Source: Planomicrobium sp. YIM 101495 (GTDB lineage: Bacteria; Bacillota; Bacilli; Bacillales_A; Planococcaceae). Taken from it: DNA of 64,000 nucleotides. Numbering within the stretch: the first letter of the stretch is position 1; every line of letters begins with the position of its first letter. This document shows, one piece after another, positions 32,601 through 42,645 of this stretch. The stretch is from the NCBI RefSeq assembly GCF_009707665.1, contig NZ_WLZW01000002.1:124001-188000 (forward strand), given 5' to 3'. The translations under genes and the position numbers were made by a program. The notes beneath the pieces were generated by a model that saw nothing but the letters and a program-made list of their open reading frames with translations, made no database searches and was not told the origin of the DNA.

Positions 32601-34031
32601 GAAGGTGAATACACAGTGAAAGTAGTAGCAGAAGGTTACCACGGAGCGGAAGCGACAGTGGAAATCGGTGAAGACGCTGCAACACTCGATTTTGCTTTGG
32701 AACCATTCTACACAGTTCCAGGTGGGGAAATCGGATATGACGATGGCACTGGCGAAAACGCACGTGCTTATAACGATGGTGGAAATGCGTGGGCTGTGAA
32801 AATGACGCTTCCAGAAGGCAATGATGCTGGAATCGTCACTGATGGCGTATTCCGCTTCTGGGATACAACATGGCCAAGCCCGGGCGGCACTGAATTTGCC
32901 GTAGAAGTCTGGGATGCAACTGGTGTCGATGGCACGCCAGGTAAATTGCTTGCAGGTCCAGTAGAAGGAACAGCTCTACGTAACGGCGACTGGACGGTTG
33001 TCGACTTGAGCGAGCACAACATCATGGTATCTGATGAGTTCTACATGGTTTATCGTCAGACGAAGGCCAACCCGAACACACCAGGATTGGCGACGGATGA
33101 AGATGGACCGAACGCTGAACGAAGCTTCCAGCAAGTAGGCGGAGCATGGTCTGCTTCTCCAGCTGAAGAAGGGAACTACATGATCCGTGCGCGTGTCAGC
33201 TACGAAGTCAGCACGCCGGTGATCACGACTCCTGAAGAAGGTTTCGTCACGAACAACCCAGAGCTTGTAGTAGAAGGAACAGCTTCGCCAACTACTGAAG
33301 TCGTTCTGGAAAACAATGGTGAAGCAGTAGCGACAGCGGAAATCGGAAGTGATGGCACATTCGCGATTCCGGTCGAGCTGACGGAAGGTGCGAACGAGCT
33401 CGTAGCGGTCACACTTCTTGATGGACGTGAAACAGGAGAATCTTCTGCTGTGAACGTAACATTGGATACGCAAGCACCAACATTGACGATCGACAATCCA
33501 GTAGATGGATCGAAGACGAACCGTGAAACGGTAACGGTCCAAGGAACGGTAACAGACGCTTACCTGGATACAGTGACAGTCAATGGACAACAAGCGACAG
33601 TAACGGACGGAAGCTATTCAAAACGGATTCTTCTGGACGAAGGTGACAACGAAATCACAGTTGTTGCAACAGACACAGCAGGTAATGAGACGACTCAAAG
33701 CGCAACGTTGACAGCGAAATTCACAGCACCGGTGATCGAAGGCGTTACACCGGCTGAGGACCTTGAGCTTTCAACAGGCTACAGCGTGAAAGTCGAGTTC
33801 CACTCAGAGCCTGGCCTGAAAGCATCGTTCATGATCCATATGCCTTTGACGAATGTATCGAATGCGACAGAACTTCCAGTGATGGAAGTCGCACCGGGTC
33901 ATTATGTCGGGTATTGGACAGTACCACATGGCACAGTAGCCAATGGTGCAGCAGTCGAAGCGAAAGTAGTCGACAGCTTTGGTAACGAAACACGTAAAGC
34001 GGCTGAAGGTAAACTGTACATCAATCAATAA
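29658..34031 (+). CDS. bpr: Large secreted subtilisin-like serine protease (bacillopeptidase F type)
   Basis: A 1457-residue exported protease. The signal peptide (MLSAAASLLMAFSLVAPGLA) precedes an I9-type propeptide (about 60-190). The S8 catalytic domain has Asp in ASIDTGVQWDHPAL, His in DDQGHGTHVTGTM, oxyanion Asn in VNNSWGGG, and Ser in GTSMAGPAVAAVAAML. Then follow a beta-sandwich domain (YSEDFEAGAVGW to EGWYIDDVALTD), a Lys/Pro/Asn-rich linker, two carboxypeptidase-regulatory-like repeats (GTVTDGETGEAIEGATVLV), and Ig-like repeats. Its length is close to Bacillus Bpr (about 1430). The start is TTG at 29658 behind GGAGGGAGG; the longer frame from 29610 is rejected. No sorting motif, so probably free or loosely cell-associated. 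Confidence 0.93.
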   Translation: MKKRNGKPFKMLSAAASLLMAFSLVAPGLATAEVQKNMHQSVNGTALTAKEKLSDRLLTNFKDEEKVTFLVKFKEKGETEKVAASAKKAAEKAGLSAQRSKLAQRSAVVSELKATSLEEQQSVLAFLEAEEAKGNVEDIEPYYIVNGMAVTATKEIAEKIAGFAEVEKVLANETRQLFTTKTPDAVSPESQVANVEWNVERVKAPDVWDMGIDGSGTVVASIDTGVQWDHPALKEKYRGYNAATGEVDHDYNWFDATAGQTTPYDDQGHGTHVTGTMVGAEPDGSNQVGVAPGAKWIGVKAFTAAGGSDADLLAAAQWILAPTDADGNTRVDLAPDVVNNSWGGGAGLDEWYRDVVINWRAAEIFPEFSAGNTTFTNPGGPGSVAAPANYPESFATGATDINNVVGSFSLRGPSPYDEIKPDISAPGVNIRSSVPGSGYEGGWNGTSMAGPAVAAVAAMLRQVNADITVDEMERVLLETATPLTDENYPETPNHGYGYGLVDAYEAVSSILDGIGTLEGQVAKQGDDTEAPAFEHEAPAETYAGMDLELSVSVTDDISIASVTLNYLNADGEFEAIEASRKAGDFKSGEFAVAVPGDAITGESFVYNWTITDFGNNEVVSDDYTVEVKPGITVGYSEDFEAGAVGWTSTGSGNTWERGVPTTGPGNAASGENVFATNLTGNYDSGSNATLILPPVDLPEGDSYLQFNHWFDFEESSTGRAWDYGHVYISTDGVEWTALEMFQGASEGWLEEEVSLSEYSGQRVYLGFNLYSDGSVVKEGWYIDDVALTDASGEETTAPGKVKPDPKFNKGKLNAIKNPGKSKPGNEGSMKDKDPNAIKNAVKPQHHQPAGIESIQLPAVEAPINPTILPLGAQVSVLESGRSVYTNPANGSYSFSHQPGEFTVKAEAYGFQSAEQSVVIEADETTSANFVLDEIAQNTVSGTVTDGETGEAIEGATVLVVEDANVSPVVTDADGAYSITAYEGEYTVKVVAEGYHGAEATVEIGEDAATLDFALEPFYTVPGGEIGYDDGTGENARAYNDGGNAWAVKMTLPEGNDAGIVTDGVFRFWDTTWPSPGGTEFAVEVWDATGVDGTPGKLLAGPVEGTALRNGDWTVVDLSEHNIMVSDEFYMVYRQTKANPNTPGLATDEDGPNAERSFQQVGGAWSASPAEEGNYMIRARVSYEVSTPVITTPEEGFVTNNPELVVEGTASPTTEVVLENNGEAVATAEIGSDGTFAIPVELTEGANELVAVTLLDGRETGESSAVNVTLDTQAPTLTIDNPVDGSKTNRETVTVQGTVTDAYLDTVTVNGQQATVTDGSYSKRILLDEGDNEITVVATDTAGNETTQSATLTAKFTAPVIEGVTPAEDLELSTGYSVKVEFHSEPGLKASFMIHMPLTNVSNATELPVMEVAPGHYVGYWTVPHGTVANGAAVEAKVVDSFGNETRKAAEGKLYINQ

Positions 34032-34037
34032 TGGAGT

Positions 34038-34085
34038 CGCCCCCGCCACCCGGTCTTGACCGGGCGGCGGGGGCTTCTTTTTTGT
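34038..34085 (+). terminator. Terminator after the subtilase
   Basis: GCCCCCGCC pairs with GGCGGGGGC, with an inner CCCGGTC/GACCGGG stem, then TTCTTTTTT. Confidence 0.92.
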
Positions 34086-34113
34086 GATTCTGTAACGAGT
34101 TGCTCCTGCTTCT

Positions 34114-34174
34114 GCATCGCTTCGCTAGCTTCGAAGCATGAAAAACCGTTGCATCGCTTCGCTGCTTCGTCGCA
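34114..34174. repeat. Two copies of a GCATCGCTTCGCT word
   Basis: GCATCGCTTCGCT occurs at 34114 and again at 34151. The second copy, 24 nt long (34151-34174, ending CTTCGTCGCA), is identical to 10414-10437 inside the inverted-repeat element. No coding is apparent. Confidence 0.6.
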
Positions 34175-34207
34175 GAATCAGCGGACAGACTGCCTCTGCC
34201 CACTGAT

Positions 34208-34311
34208 TTGCAACCAAATCGGACATACTGCAACAAAGCGAGCCGATTCTGCAACCAAATTAAAAATACTACAACCAACACCCCGAATTTTGCAACAATC
34301 CGCCACACCGA
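34208..34311. repeat. 20-21-bp degenerate tandem repeat array, locus 2
   Basis: TGCAAC-type cores occur at 34209, 34229, 34250, 34270 and 34291 (steps 20, 21, 20, 21). Each is followed by variable sequence; on the other strand the core reads TTGGTTGCA. The period equals that of the arrays at 27.7 and 52.1 kb, but the core differs. This array and the word repeats fill the 34086-34317 gap. Confidence 0.65.
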
Positions 34312-34317
34312 CCCAAA

Positions 34318-34362
34318 AACGCCGCCCCGGCACGTCATCAGAGACGTTCCGGAGCGGCGTTT
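34318..34362 (-). terminator. Terminator after pbuX
   Basis: On the minus strand AACGCCGCTCCGGAACGTC pairs with GACGTGCCGGGGCGGCGTT (two mismatches), followed by TTT. The 5' arm lies just downstream of the pbuX stop. Confidence 0.85.
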
Positions 34363-34369
34363 GCCGTTG

Positions 34370-36510
<2,141 letters not shown>

Positions 36511-36535
36511 TGTATGAAGTTTTTGAATGGTCTCA

Positions 36536-36563
36536 TTATAGCACGACAGAAATGGATGGCAAG
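36536..36563 (-). promoter_or_regulatory. Sigma-A promoter of xpt-pbuX
   Basis: On the minus strand TTGCCA, a 16-bp spacer and TATAAT lie about 25 bp upstream of the riboswitch P1 stem. Confidence 0.75.
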
Positions 36564-36680
36564 AGATAAGGAAAAGTAAAATAATTCAGTAAAGGGTGAA
36601 CGATTACTTATATCTTGATCCGATCGTTCGCTTATAGGTGGTGAAAGAGGAGTTTTCTCCTCTCTGAATTCGTGATTCGC

Positions 36681-37703
36681 TTATCTGCTATTAGCATCCA
36701 TGAACGCAATCATCCACTCGAATGCAAGCTGTGCTTCTTCGGTGTGGAGGGAATATTGATACTCGTGCAGCAAGCCTTTGCCGTTGAAAAACAGCGTGTC
36801 GACCGCGACATTTTCCGCTTCCAAAGCGGCAACGAGCTCTTTCGATTGGGAAACGAACGGGTCCGCGTCACCGACCGTAATAAAGGCAGGCGGATAATCT
36901 TCCGTGATGTGCTGGACGGTCGACAGTTGATCGATGTGCTCGAATGATTCGAACGGAACGGTGCCGGTGTATGCCGATAGGAACGTATCAATGTTCTGGA
37001 AACCGGTCGCACGCACCGTGTCCATGTTGTACAAACCGCACATGAGCAGGACGCCTCTCACGTTATCCGCCGCGATGGCAGGCAGGAACTCCATGTCTGT
37101 AGCGAGCTCTTCGTTCGAAACGGCAGCTGCCAAGTGGCTAGCGATCTGTGCGCCGGCAGAATCGCCGCCGAAAAAGATATGGGAGAAGTCGGCTCTGTAT
37201 AAATGGGCGTACTGTTCAAGAAATGCCAGTGCTTCATTGGCCTGGAAAATCGGACCAGGATACAGCTGTTCAGGTGCCAAAGCGTAATCGATATTAGCGA
37301 CGACATAGCCTTCATGAGCGAGCGCCATTGCATAGTCCTGACGGGTGTCCTTCGAGCCGCCGACGTAGCCGCCCCCGTGGATCCACAGCACGAGCGGCAA
37401 GTTTTCCGTCATATCTGCAGGACGGTAAATGTCCAGACGTGCATGGTCGCTGTCGCTGTAAACGAGGTCTTTCACGACCGTGACTTCCTCTTGGATCTCC
37501 AGGAAATACGGTGGCGGGCTATAAATTGCAGTTCCTTGTGAATCCGGATTGGCGGAAGCGTCTTCTGAAAAGATGAAGTTCTCCAAAATCGTCAAGGTTA
37601 CTAAAAGAACGGTCAAAATAAGCGGGAGGAGCCACTTTGCCGGAACGGTAGCAGTTAATTTCTGTTTGATACGAACACAACCTTTGTTAAGGAAAGATGA
37701 CAA
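36681..37703 (-). CDS. Membrane-anchored alpha/beta hydrolase (HSL-like esterase)
   Basis: A 340-residue esterase/lipase. One N-terminal membrane segment (WLLPLILTVLLVTLTILENF) is followed by an extracytoplasmic hydrolase domain. This has the oxyanion motif LWIHGGGYVGGS, nucleophile FFGGDSAGAQ, acid in VGDADPFV, and His in LLHEYQYSLH. It belongs to the carboxylester hydrolases of the hormone-sensitive-lipase type; the substrate is unknown. The start is TTG at 37703 with a distant GGAGA, so the exact start is uncertain. The 36564-36680 gap contains a stem AGAGGAG/CTCCTCT that could end this transcript. Confidence 0.85.
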   Translation of the reverse strand: MSSFLNKGCVRIKQKLTATVPAKWLLPLILTVLLVTLTILENFIFSEDASANPDSQGTAIYSPPPYFLEIQEEVTVVKDLVYSDSDHARLDIYRPADMTENLPLVLWIHGGGYVGGSKDTRQDYAMALAHEGYVVANIDYALAPEQLYPGPIFQANEALAFLEQYAHLYRADFSHIFFGGDSAGAQIASHLAAAVSNEELATDMEFLPAIAADNVRGVLLMCGLYNMDTVRATGFQNIDTFLSAYTGTVPFESFEHIDQLSTVQHITEDYPPAFITVGDADPFVSQSKELVAALEAENVAVDTLFFNGKGLLHEYQYSLHTEEAQLAFEWMIAFMDANSR

Positions 37704-37810
37704 ATAATAAGTTCTTATCTCCAGTTTAACACAATGTTACACTGGTTTCATCGGTTTGTTTTCAGTGGAAAGGGTACAGTGTTAGAAAGAAACGGAACCG
37801 GGGTGGTCTA

Positions 37811-38515
37811 ATGTTTGGCTTAAGCGATTTGGTTTCGCTCATTATATCAGCGTTCATCATTTTGCCTGTCGTTATCCTCCTTAGGCAGATGGGATATGTG
37901 CTGATAAGTGAAATTCTGGGAGTGGAGAACCCGCGATTGACGATCGGTTCGGGACCCCGTGTTTTTAAGTGGAGCATTTTTGATGTCCGGAAATATTATC
38001 ATCTATATAGTTGGTTTTCTTACGATTCATTGAAGAAAGAAGGGGAATTTGCGTATATTTCATTGTACGCTGCGCCGATTCTCATCAATATCGTGGTGGC
38101 CGTGACAATCAATCTACTGATCGCAAATGAAGTGATTACGGAGTATTTGACGTTTTTTGACCGTTTCATCTTTTATGCCTTTTATTATGTGTTGTTTGAT
38201 ATCGTGCCGATGAAGACGGCGAACGGCATGCCGAATAATGGCTGGATCATTTATGAAATGATCCGTTACGGCAAGCGTACGGACTATAACGAAGAGCCGT
38301 TCATCCCGTCGACGACCGAAGTGGAAGAAGAGTATGAAGAAGAGATGGAAAAAATTGAAGAGATAAAAGAGCATAAAAAAGAAGAGGCGGAACAGAAAAG
38401 CGATACGAAACAAGAGGAGAAGCGCCATAAAGAAGCGATTGAGTCTGAAAAGCGCAAAGAGAAACAAGAGCTGGCGGAGGAGAAGAAAGAGCAGGAAAGA
38501 GGAAAGAAGGAATGA
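37811..38515 (+). CDS. Membrane protein resembling a degenerate M50 (site-2 protease) with charged tail
   Basis: A 234-residue protein with three or four membrane helices to about residue 135, then a highly charged, coiled-coil-like tail (EEEYEEEMEKIEEIKEHKKE onward). The pattern LLRQMGYVLISEILGVENPR with IGSGPRVFKW, and later FDIVPMKTANGMPNNGW, follows the layout of M50 proteases (HExxH...GFGPxLF...NLLPxxxLDG). However, the zinc ligands are absent: RQMGY stands where HExxH would be. I infer an inactive relative, perhaps a scaffold. It starts at ATG 37811, 11 bp downstream of a GGGGTGG site (37801-37806). This is a weak-similarity call. Confidence 0.65.
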   Translation: MFGLSDLVSLIISAFIILPVVILLRQMGYVLISEILGVENPRLTIGSGPRVFKWSIFDVRKYYHLYSWFSYDSLKKEGEFAYISLYAAPILINIVVAVTINLLIANEVITEYLTFFDRFIFYAFYYVLFDIVPMKTANGMPNNGWIIYEMIRYGKRTDYNEEPFIPSTTEVEEEYEEEMEKIEEIKEHKKEEAEQKSDTKQEEKRHKEAIESEKRKEKQELAEEKKEQERGKKE

Positions 38516-38589
38516 TCTGCTTATTTTTAATTCAAGATAAACAAATGATATAATGTGAAGAAGCCAATGGAAGAAGAGGAGTTTTTCAA

Positions 38590-39525
38590 ATGAAAAAACA
38601 AACACTGGGTATTCATCATATTACCGCCGTCGTCGGCGACCCGCAACGGAACGCTAATTTCTACGGCAGAGTGCTTGGGTTGCGTCTCGTAAAGAAAACG
38701 ATCAACTTTGACGATCCGGGAACGTACCATTTGTACTTCGGTGATCAGGACGGCAAGCCGGGAACGATCATGACGTTCTTCCCCTGGGGCAACGCATACA
38801 AAGGGAAAATCGGCGACGGCCAGGTCGGCGTGACGACGTTCGCGGTACCGACCGGTGCACTCGGCTTTTGGGAAGAGCGGCTGTCAGGATTCAACTTGCC
38901 GTTCGAAAAGAAGACGCGCTTCGGGGAAGAGACACTGGCATTCGATGATCCGGACGGTCTGCACTTGGAATTGGTCGAACGGGCGCAAGGTGACAACAGC
39001 ACGTGGAACTTCAGTGGCGTGACACCGGACGTGGCAATCAAAGGCTTTGGTGGCGCGACATTGTTCTCGACGAACGGCGACAAAACAGCAGAGCTGCTGG
39101 AAGACGTCATGGGACTTGAACGCGTCGGTGAAGAAGACGGCTTGCTTCGCTTCCGTTCGCAAGCTGACATCGGCAATATCGTCGATGTTAAAATGGAGAG
39201 AATGGGAATCGGACAGATCGGTGTAGGTACGGTCCATCACATCGCGTGGCGCGCTGCTGATGACGCGGATCAGCTGGACTGGAAGCAGCACATCGAAGCG
39301 TGGGGACTTGGCGTGACGCCGGTGCAGGACCGCAACTATTTCAACGCAATCTACTTCCGTGAATACGGCGAGCTCCTGTTCGAAATCGCGACGGACCCAC
39401 CAGGCTTTGCGGCGGATGAGGAAGTGGCACATCTCGGAGAACGGTTGATGCTACCGGAACAGTTCGAGCAGCACCGTGAGAAGCTGGAAGCAAGCTTGCC
39501 ACCGATCCGGATGACGGAATTATAA
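38590..39525 (+). CDS. mhqO: Ring-cleaving dioxygenase, VOC family (MhqO/MhqA-like)
   Basis: A 311-residue protein with paired vicinal-oxygen-chelate modules. Metal ligands are visible in LGIHHITAVVGDPQRNANFY (His, module 1), VGTVHHIAWRAADDADQLDW (His, module 2) and YGELLFEIATDPPGF (Glu). It matches the MhqO/MhqA ring-cleavage enzymes of Bacillus, which open hydroquinone-type rings and protect against quinones. No MhqR-like regulator is adjacent. GAAGAGGAG precedes the ATG at 38590, and a terminator follows. Confidence 0.9.
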   Translation: MKKQTLGIHHITAVVGDPQRNANFYGRVLGLRLVKKTINFDDPGTYHLYFGDQDGKPGTIMTFFPWGNAYKGKIGDGQVGVTTFAVPTGALGFWEERLSGFNLPFEKKTRFGEETLAFDDPDGLHLELVERAQGDNSTWNFSGVTPDVAIKGFGGATLFSTNGDKTAELLEDVMGLERVGEEDGLLRFRSQADIGNIVDVKMERMGIGQIGVGTVHHIAWRAADDADQLDWKQHIEAWGLGVTPVQDRNYFNAIYFREYGELLFEIATDPPGFAADEEVAHLGERLMLPEQFEQHREKLEASLPPIRMTEL

Positions 39526-39540
39526 GTTCGAGGAGTGACT

Positions 39541-39576
39541 GGAGACGGCATGCAATTGCTGTCTCCTTTTCTTTTT
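39541..39576 (+). terminator. Terminator after the ring-cleavage dioxygenase gene
   Basis: GGAGACGGC pairs with GCTGTCTCC over an 8-nt loop, followed by TTTTCTTTTT. Confidence 0.88.
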
Positions 39577-39651
39577 GAATCCGGTTCGGACCTGCAGCGG
39601 AAAAGGTGTAGAATGGGAGACAAACTAACTCGACGGAAAGGGGGGGCACAA

Positions 39652-41064
39652 TTGAATAGAATTGGAGCGATTGGCTTCACCATCTCCATTTCAATTTACG
39701 TACTTGTGCACTTTTATACGTATTTTTTCCCAACGCCATTTTTGCAAAGCGTGTTGCCAACGTTCGGCTGGCTAGCCGTACTATTTGCAGGCTTGCTACT
39801 GCCGCTCGCGAAAATTCGTCTCCAAGTGTTCTTGCTGGCAGCGGCGGTTGTTGTCCTGTTCGTCTTCTCAGATGATCCTGCAAGTTCATTATGGGCAGGA
39901 ATCCTGCAGATGCGCAGTTTGATTGGGCTTCTTCTCGTCGTGCCGATGATCAGTTGGGTGCTGAAGGAAGAGCCGTACATACAAGAAATCATGGGGGCGT
40001 CCAAGCGTCTCCTCGGCAGTAGTAAACGGTTTTATGCAGGACTGATGGCGATGACGCAGGTGATTGCCCACTTCCTGTTGTTCGGGGCTGTGCCGATGAT
40101 GTACCGCTTCATCGATTCGTTCCTGACAGAGCAGAAAGATGAAGCATGGGAAAATTTCAAAGGAACAGCCATCTTACGCGGCTTTGCCCTTTCGACGATG
40201 TGGGTCATCAGCATCCCGAGCTTCATCTTTGCGGTGGAAGCACTCGGTGCGACGTTATGGAAATCCCTTCTGCTTGGTCTGTTTTTCGCATCTCTAGGGA
40301 CAGGGCTGTCGGTCTTGTTCGCGCGCCATCAGGAAAAAGCGTATGGCATGGACTTTTCCGCTGTCTTACAGCGTGAAATGACGAAAGCCGCTGAGTCTTC
40401 GCGAAACGAAGGACGCGTGAACCGTGATGTGGGAGAGTTCGTTTTTCTCTTCGTGTCCCTATTCGGAACGATTTTCGTTGTCCACGAAGTGACGGGGTTG
40501 GAATTCTTATTGACGATTCCGCTTGTCATCATTGGATGGACGCTGCTTTATTTCTTACTGAAAAGCCGTCCAGCGAATTTCGTCGCAGACAGCAGACGCT
40601 ATTTGTCGACCGGTATCGCGAATCAAGCACAGCAATTCAGTATTTTATTATCAGCAGGCGTGCTAATCTACGCGTTGAATGAATCGGGCATCGCGACAGG
40701 CCTTGTCGATGGCATGAACTCGCTGTCGGAAGCTGTGCCATTCTTGAATATCTTGCTCCTCATCCCATTTCTCGTCATCATCCTGGGCTTTGTCGGGCTC
40801 GGTCCGCTCCCGGTCGTGGTGCTTGTCGCAGGAATCTTAGAAGCGGCTGCGCTGCCGTACCCGCCGGAACTGATTGTCTTGGCAGTTACATCGGGAAGCG
40901 TCATTTCGATTCTATTGTCACCATTCGTCATGCCGATCATCATCCTCAGCAGCTTGAACGGACTGAGCGGCGTGAGAAATGGGCTGCGGTTCAATTTACC
41001 GTTTGCCATCGGATTTTATCTACTTGTACAATTATTCATCCAATTGAGTGTTTATTTGCTTTAA
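39652..41064 (+). CDS. Polytopic membrane protein, putative transporter
   Basis: A 470-residue protein with about 11-12 hydrophobic segments. Two halves are joined by a charged cytoplasmic loop (AVLQREMTKAAESSRNEGRV). The later half has glycine-proline helices (GFVGLGPLPVVVLVAGILEA, LSPFVMPIIILSSLNGLSG) of the kind seen in ion-transporter superfamily carriers, but no family signature I can name. The start is TTG at 39652 behind AAAGGGGGGG; the longer frame from 39535 runs back through a terminator and is rejected. Function unknown. Confidence 0.8.
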   Translation: MNRIGAIGFTISISIYVLVHFYTYFFPTPFLQSVLPTFGWLAVLFAGLLLPLAKIRLQVFLLAAAVVVLFVFSDDPASSLWAGILQMRSLIGLLLVVPMISWVLKEEPYIQEIMGASKRLLGSSKRFYAGLMAMTQVIAHFLLFGAVPMMYRFIDSFLTEQKDEAWENFKGTAILRGFALSTMWVISIPSFIFAVEALGATLWKSLLLGLFFASLGTGLSVLFARHQEKAYGMDFSAVLQREMTKAAESSRNEGRVNRDVGEFVFLFVSLFGTIFVVHEVTGLEFLLTIPLVIIGWTLLYFLLKSRPANFVADSRRYLSTGIANQAQQFSILLSAGVLIYALNESGIATGLVDGMNSLSEAVPFLNILLLIPFLVIILGFVGLGPLPVVVLVAGILEAAALPYPPELIVLAVTSGSVISILLSPFVMPIIILSSLNGLSGVRNGLRFNLPFAIGFYLLVQLFIQLSVYLL

Positions 41065-41171
41065 AGTAGCTTTTATAATGAATTATACATTTTTTATGCT
41101 AATTAGCAGGAAAATGCTCATGCATCTCGAATGAATTTTAAGGAGACTGAATTTCAAGGGAGGAATATGGG

Positions 41172-42260
41172 ATGGACTTTCATTTTCTGACGGGCTCTTA
41201 TGCGGACAAAGGGACGCAGGCAATCGAGTGGTGGCAGTTCGACAAGGCTGCAGGCTATTTGACGCGCGTGGGTGGAATTTCGGGCATTGACCGTCCTTCT
41301 TTTATTGCCGTTCATCCCGATCAGCACCGGTTCGTCGCATGCAGCGAAGTGGCGGACGGGGAATTGGTCGCTTATGAGTTGGATAAAGAACATTCGGCAA
41401 TACGGGAACGCAACCGCCGTTCGGCAAATGGCGCCCATCCTGCGCACGTCTGCTTCGACGAGACGGGGGAATGGGTCCTTGCCGTCAACTATTCCGGCGG
41501 CAATGTCAATTTGTATCCGTTCTTGCCGGACGGTACATTAGGTGAGCTGGCGGATGCTGTGCAGCACGAAGGGACAGGGCCGGTCGTGTCAAGGCAGGAT
41601 GCGGCACACCCGCATTCTGTTTTCCAAATTCCGGCGACCGACCGTTTCCTGGTCTCGGATCTTGGATCGGATAAAATCATCGAATACAAATTGGACAGTG
41701 GAGCGGGCCGCTTGATCACGGTGAATGAAACGGTGGCGCCGACCGGGTCTGGTCCGCGCCACTTGGCATTCCATCACGACCAGCCGTTCGTCTATTCATT
41801 GGAAGAACTTTCTTCGACGCTCAGCGTTTACGAATGGCAAGAAAACAATGGACTCGTTCACCGCCAGCGCGTCTCGCTTGTTCCGGAAAAGTTCGATGGC
41901 GAGAATACAAGTGCGGAAGTGATGGTGTCTGAAGACGATCAATTGTTGTACGCGACAAATCGGGGCCATGATAGCGTCGCGGTCTTCGAAATCCGTGGAG
42001 ACGGACTGGTGGAGCTGAAAGAAATTACTTCCGCCGGCGGCAAAAGCCCGCGTCACTTCGCCATGGTGCCGGGCTCACCATGGCTGATTACGGCGAATGA
42101 GCAATCCAATTGCTTAGCTGTCTTGCATCTCGAGAATGGTGTCCCATATGCTGTGCAATCGGTGGCCCGTACGCAATCACCTGTATGCATCAAAGCAATC
42201 CGGTTGGCACTCAACAAGGAAGCTGTGCCTGGAACTGTGGACACCATTGAATTCGATTAA
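41172..42260 (+). CDS. pgl: Lactonase family beta-propeller (6-phosphogluconolactonase-like)
   Basis: A 362-residue seven-bladed propeller of the PF10282 lactonase family. The repeated blades carry HPAHVCFDETGEWVLAVNYS, AHPHSVFQIPATDRFLVSDL, GPRHLAFHHDQPFVYSLEEL and SPRHFAMVPGSPWLITANEQ. Bacillus YkgB-type members hydrolyse 6-phosphogluconolactone in the pentose-phosphate pathway; others act on different lactones, so the symbol is tentative. The start ATG at 41172 follows AAGGGAGG. It stands alone and ends in a terminator. Confidence 0.86.
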   Translation: MDFHFLTGSYADKGTQAIEWWQFDKAAGYLTRVGGISGIDRPSFIAVHPDQHRFVACSEVADGELVAYELDKEHSAIRERNRRSANGAHPAHVCFDETGEWVLAVNYSGGNVNLYPFLPDGTLGELADAVQHEGTGPVVSRQDAAHPHSVFQIPATDRFLVSDLGSDKIIEYKLDSGAGRLITVNETVAPTGSGPRHLAFHHDQPFVYSLEELSSTLSVYEWQENNGLVHRQRVSLVPEKFDGENTSAEVMVSEDDQLLYATNRGHDSVAVFEIRGDGLVELKEITSAGGKSPRHFAMVPGSPWLITANEQSNCLAVLHLENGVPYAVQSVARTQSPVCIKAIRLALNKEAVPGTVDTIEFD

Positions 42261-42263
42261 GAC

Positions 42264-42302
42264 AAAACGGACCGGCATTCGCCAGTCCGTTTCTTTTTTT
42301 AT
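42264..42302. terminator. Terminator after the lactonase gene
   Basis: AAACGGACCGGC pairs with GCCAGTCCGTTT (one mismatch), followed by CTTTTTTT. The minus-strand genes end just beyond it. Confidence 0.88.
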
Positions 42303-42315
42303 TCATCCAAATGAA

Positions 42316-42645
42316 TCACCAATCGGGTTTGTCATCGTCCATGATCCCGAGTTCTTTCATCAAGCTTTGGAACGGGCTGTCGCGATTGCCTTCGAATGCT
42401 TCACGCGTACAGTCGGAATTCGGCGGGTAGCCGAGTTCCACGGCATCTGCGAGTGTCGCTTCTTCGAGGAAGTTTGTCGGGTCTTCCAGCTCGAAGCAAG
42501 ATGGTGCCAAGTAAGTACGGTACGTGTGTTCAAGAACGACACGGCTCGTTGGTGCTGGTTCATTGTCACGCGGCAGGAAGAACACGGCGATAAGGCCGAT
42601 GAGGAGGACGGTCACTAAGAGGACAATCCATCTAGTTTTCGTCAT
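42316..42645 (-). CDS. Small membrane-anchored protein co-transcribed with SCO
   Basis: A 109-residue protein. One N-terminal membrane segment (WIVLLVTVLLIGLIAVFFLP) precedes an acidic extracytoplasmic domain with two cysteines (LAPSCFELEDP and PPNSDCTREAF) that could form a disulfide or bind metal. It overlaps the SCO gene by ATGA, so it is translationally coupled to a copper chaperone, which hints at a part in cytochrome oxidase assembly or thiol chemistry. No family is recognised. Confidence 0.75.
   Translation of the reverse strand: MTKTRWIVLLVTVLLIGLIAVFFLPRDNEPAPTSRVVLEHTYRTYLAPSCFELEDPTNFLEEATLADAVELGYPPNSDCTREAFEGNRDSPFQSLMKELGIMDDDKPDW

Noticed and set aside
39535..39651. Extension of the 470-residue membrane protein to 39535
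   Set aside because: The extension reads through a clear intrinsic terminator and lacks a ribosome binding site.
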